Positions 62,722-64,000 of a stretch of 64,000 nucleotides of DNA are shown here, one piece after another. This stretch comes from Paulinella micropora. Its lineage: Eukaryota > Cercozoa > Imbricatea > Euglyphida > Paulinellidae. The notes below the pieces were generated by a model. It was not told the DNA's origin, ran no database searches, and saw nothing but the letters and a program-made list of their open reading frames with translations. Numbering within the stretch: position 1 is the stretch's first letter; the number at the start of each line of letters is the position of its first letter. A program made the position numbers and the translations under genes. Location: positions 79,501 through 143,500 of the forward strand of contig WBZZ01002368.1 in assembly GCA_019918135.1 (NCBI GenBank), given 5' to 3'.

Positions 62722-64000
62722 ATGAGTAAATCCCAAACCCCTAAACTTCTCAACCTAGCGAGCGTACCCACGCTCAAACCAAGCGAACGATTTTACCAGG
62801 AATGGCGGTTCCAATTCCAATTATTCACTTACGGTGATAGCGCAGAAATGGGAGACATGGTTGCCTCAACGCTAGAGGAACCAGATAAAGCAGTTGCAAA
62901 ATTTCCATACAACCCTGTGCTCATGCGTAACGCGGAAGAATGATCTGACGAGTCCTCGGAGGACGATTCAGAACCGGAACCTCAGAAAGAGAGAGAAAAG
63001 CCCAAACAAGGAAAGATACATCGTCTCAAAAAGGCAAATCCTCTCTCCTTCTATCGGCAAAGGAGCAGCTGGAAGAACAAAGCCAGAAGAGCCCAAACGA
63101 GGAAAAAGAGAGCATCCTCCAAAAGAAAAAAAAGCTGACAAACAATACGCACAGCGTATGCAAAGATTAGGACTCTATCTCTCTGTTGCATTTAAAGCAC
63201 CCGTCCTAGTGACAATGTGCATGAGTGTAGAGAATAGAAATCCTATCGGCATGTTGGTTTTGGTCGAAAAGAGGTATGGCGGCAAATCACTCCTCGATAT
63301 GATTATAAGATGGCAAAAATATATCGTTGCCAGCCCCAAGGGAGGCATAGGCTATTGGCTTGATGAGAACCGACTCTCTGAGCTTCATAATCAAGGAGAC
63401 TACGGTGGGAAAATCCCTACAGACTTTTTCACTGCAGATCTCTTGCACAAGCTCTCGTATCACCCAGCATTCGGAGTGCTCGACGCCATAATGATCCAAT
63501 TCGAAAATAAGGGAATCACTTCCCGCTCCCAAGTGGAAGATATGCTGAGAAAAATCTGGGGTAAGTATAAATTAAAACAGAACTCTCAGCGAAAGACCCT
63601 TAAGGCAGGCGAAACCCCTGAGAAAACTAAAGGAAAACGTAAGACTTTTGAGAAGTCATTTGTGACTCAACAAACGGACGACGAAGCACAACGTTGCTTC
63701 AACTGCAATTCCCCCGGGCACTTAGCCAAAGGCTGCAGCAAACCTTGCGTAAAAGGCGAATGCAAGAAAGGCAAGAAACACCCCCGTAAGGATTGCCCAC
63801 GGTTTAAGTCTAAAAGGTTTTCGGGCACTAAACCTTCCAAGAAGTCCCCTAGAACTACTGTCGCAGTAGCTGAGCAAGCCTCAGACGAACAAGACAATGA
63901 ACTCACACAGGAAGAAGACAACACAGATCAACAAGACGAGCCTAGTGAAGAAGAGGAAGAGAGTCAGTCTGTGTTTGTTTTATTTGGAGGAGGACAGGAG
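62722..64000 (+). mobile_element. Gag region of retroelement 4 (copia type, continues past the window)
   Basis: ATG at 62722 (MSKSQTPKLLNLASVPTLKP). TGA at 62941 interrupts (Trp fits before SDESSED), and a frame change lies near 63130. From there the frame stays open to the window end: capsid region (LLDMIIRWQKYI, GGKIPTDFFTADLLHKLSYH), then a complete CCHC knuckle CFNCNSPGHLAKGC near 63700 and a second cluster CSKPCVKGECKK with H and C. The knuckle plus second cluster is the same arrangement as in elements 1 and 3, so copia membership is likely, but pol is out of view. Confidence 0.7.

Noticed and set aside
19600-62943. Reassigned stop codons (TAA/TAG for Gln, TGA for Trp)
   Set aside because: Intact long genes in the window (kinase-like, heliorhodopsin, villin headpiece) use CAA/CAG and TGG, and TAA or TGA end genes at natural positions. 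Decay by C-to-T change explains the pattern better.

Overview
This is nuclear DNA of a eukaryote, probably a protist. It has multi-exon genes with GT-AG introns, tri- and tetranucleotide microsatellites, Ty1/copia LTR retroelements, endogenous viral DNA and polyadenylation signals. I cannot name the species. A villin-headpiece gene and introns packed with tandem repeats fit an amoeboid or holozoan-type protist, but that is inference.

Layout. 1-13.7 kb: two Ty1/copia elements in tandem on the + strand (element 1, cut by the window edge, and element 2). Both have an unusual order: gag, MYND zinc finger, protease, integrase, reverse transcriptase, RNase H. 15.3-16.7 kb: an apparently intact host gene of at least eight exons ending in a villin headpiece. 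16.7-18.2 kb: long pyrimidine microsatellites. 19.6-25.8 kb: a degraded fragment of a polinton-like virus (PLV1) with fibre/endosialidase-chaperone, small membrane, secreted, DUF5754-like and phospholipase-A2-like genes. 26.0-31.5 kb: a multi-exon gene with a huge polyserine tract and microsatellite introns, carrying two in-frame stops. 31.5-32.1 kb: two SINE-like units. 32.1-34.8 kb: a three-exon host gene with one intron made of self-complementary repeats. 35.0-53.7 kb: a GC-rich, intronless, densely packed block of viral character. It holds a seven-helix membrane protein, a clear heliorhodopsin, two F-box/LRR-type proteins, a pseudokinase-like protein, a RING protein, a tyrosine-recombinase-like protein and several unknowns. 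53.7-57.7 kb: a second fragment of the same PLV family (PLV2: fibre, membrane and secreted proteins, adenain-like protease, capsid-protein-like start) that truncates the last gene of the GC-rich block. 57.7-61.7 kb: a third copia element on the - strand that itself cuts PLV2. 62.7-64 kb: gag of a fourth retroelement, on the + strand.

Reading. The window looks like a retroelement and virus graveyard between host genes, with nested insertions (GC-rich viral block, then PLV2, then copia element 3). The heliorhodopsin, intronless GC-rich genes, ubiquitin-pathway-like proteins and recombinase make the 35-53.7 kb block the best candidate for an undescribed endogenous large DNA virus. A mirusvirus-like or giant-virus origin is my inference: no capsid, terminase or polymerase gene lies inside the window. 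Many ORFs carry frameshifts and in-frame stops. Most of the stops sit where Gln or Trp would fit, as C-to-T (or G-to-A) transitions would produce, but unpolished sequence could explain part of the frameshifts.
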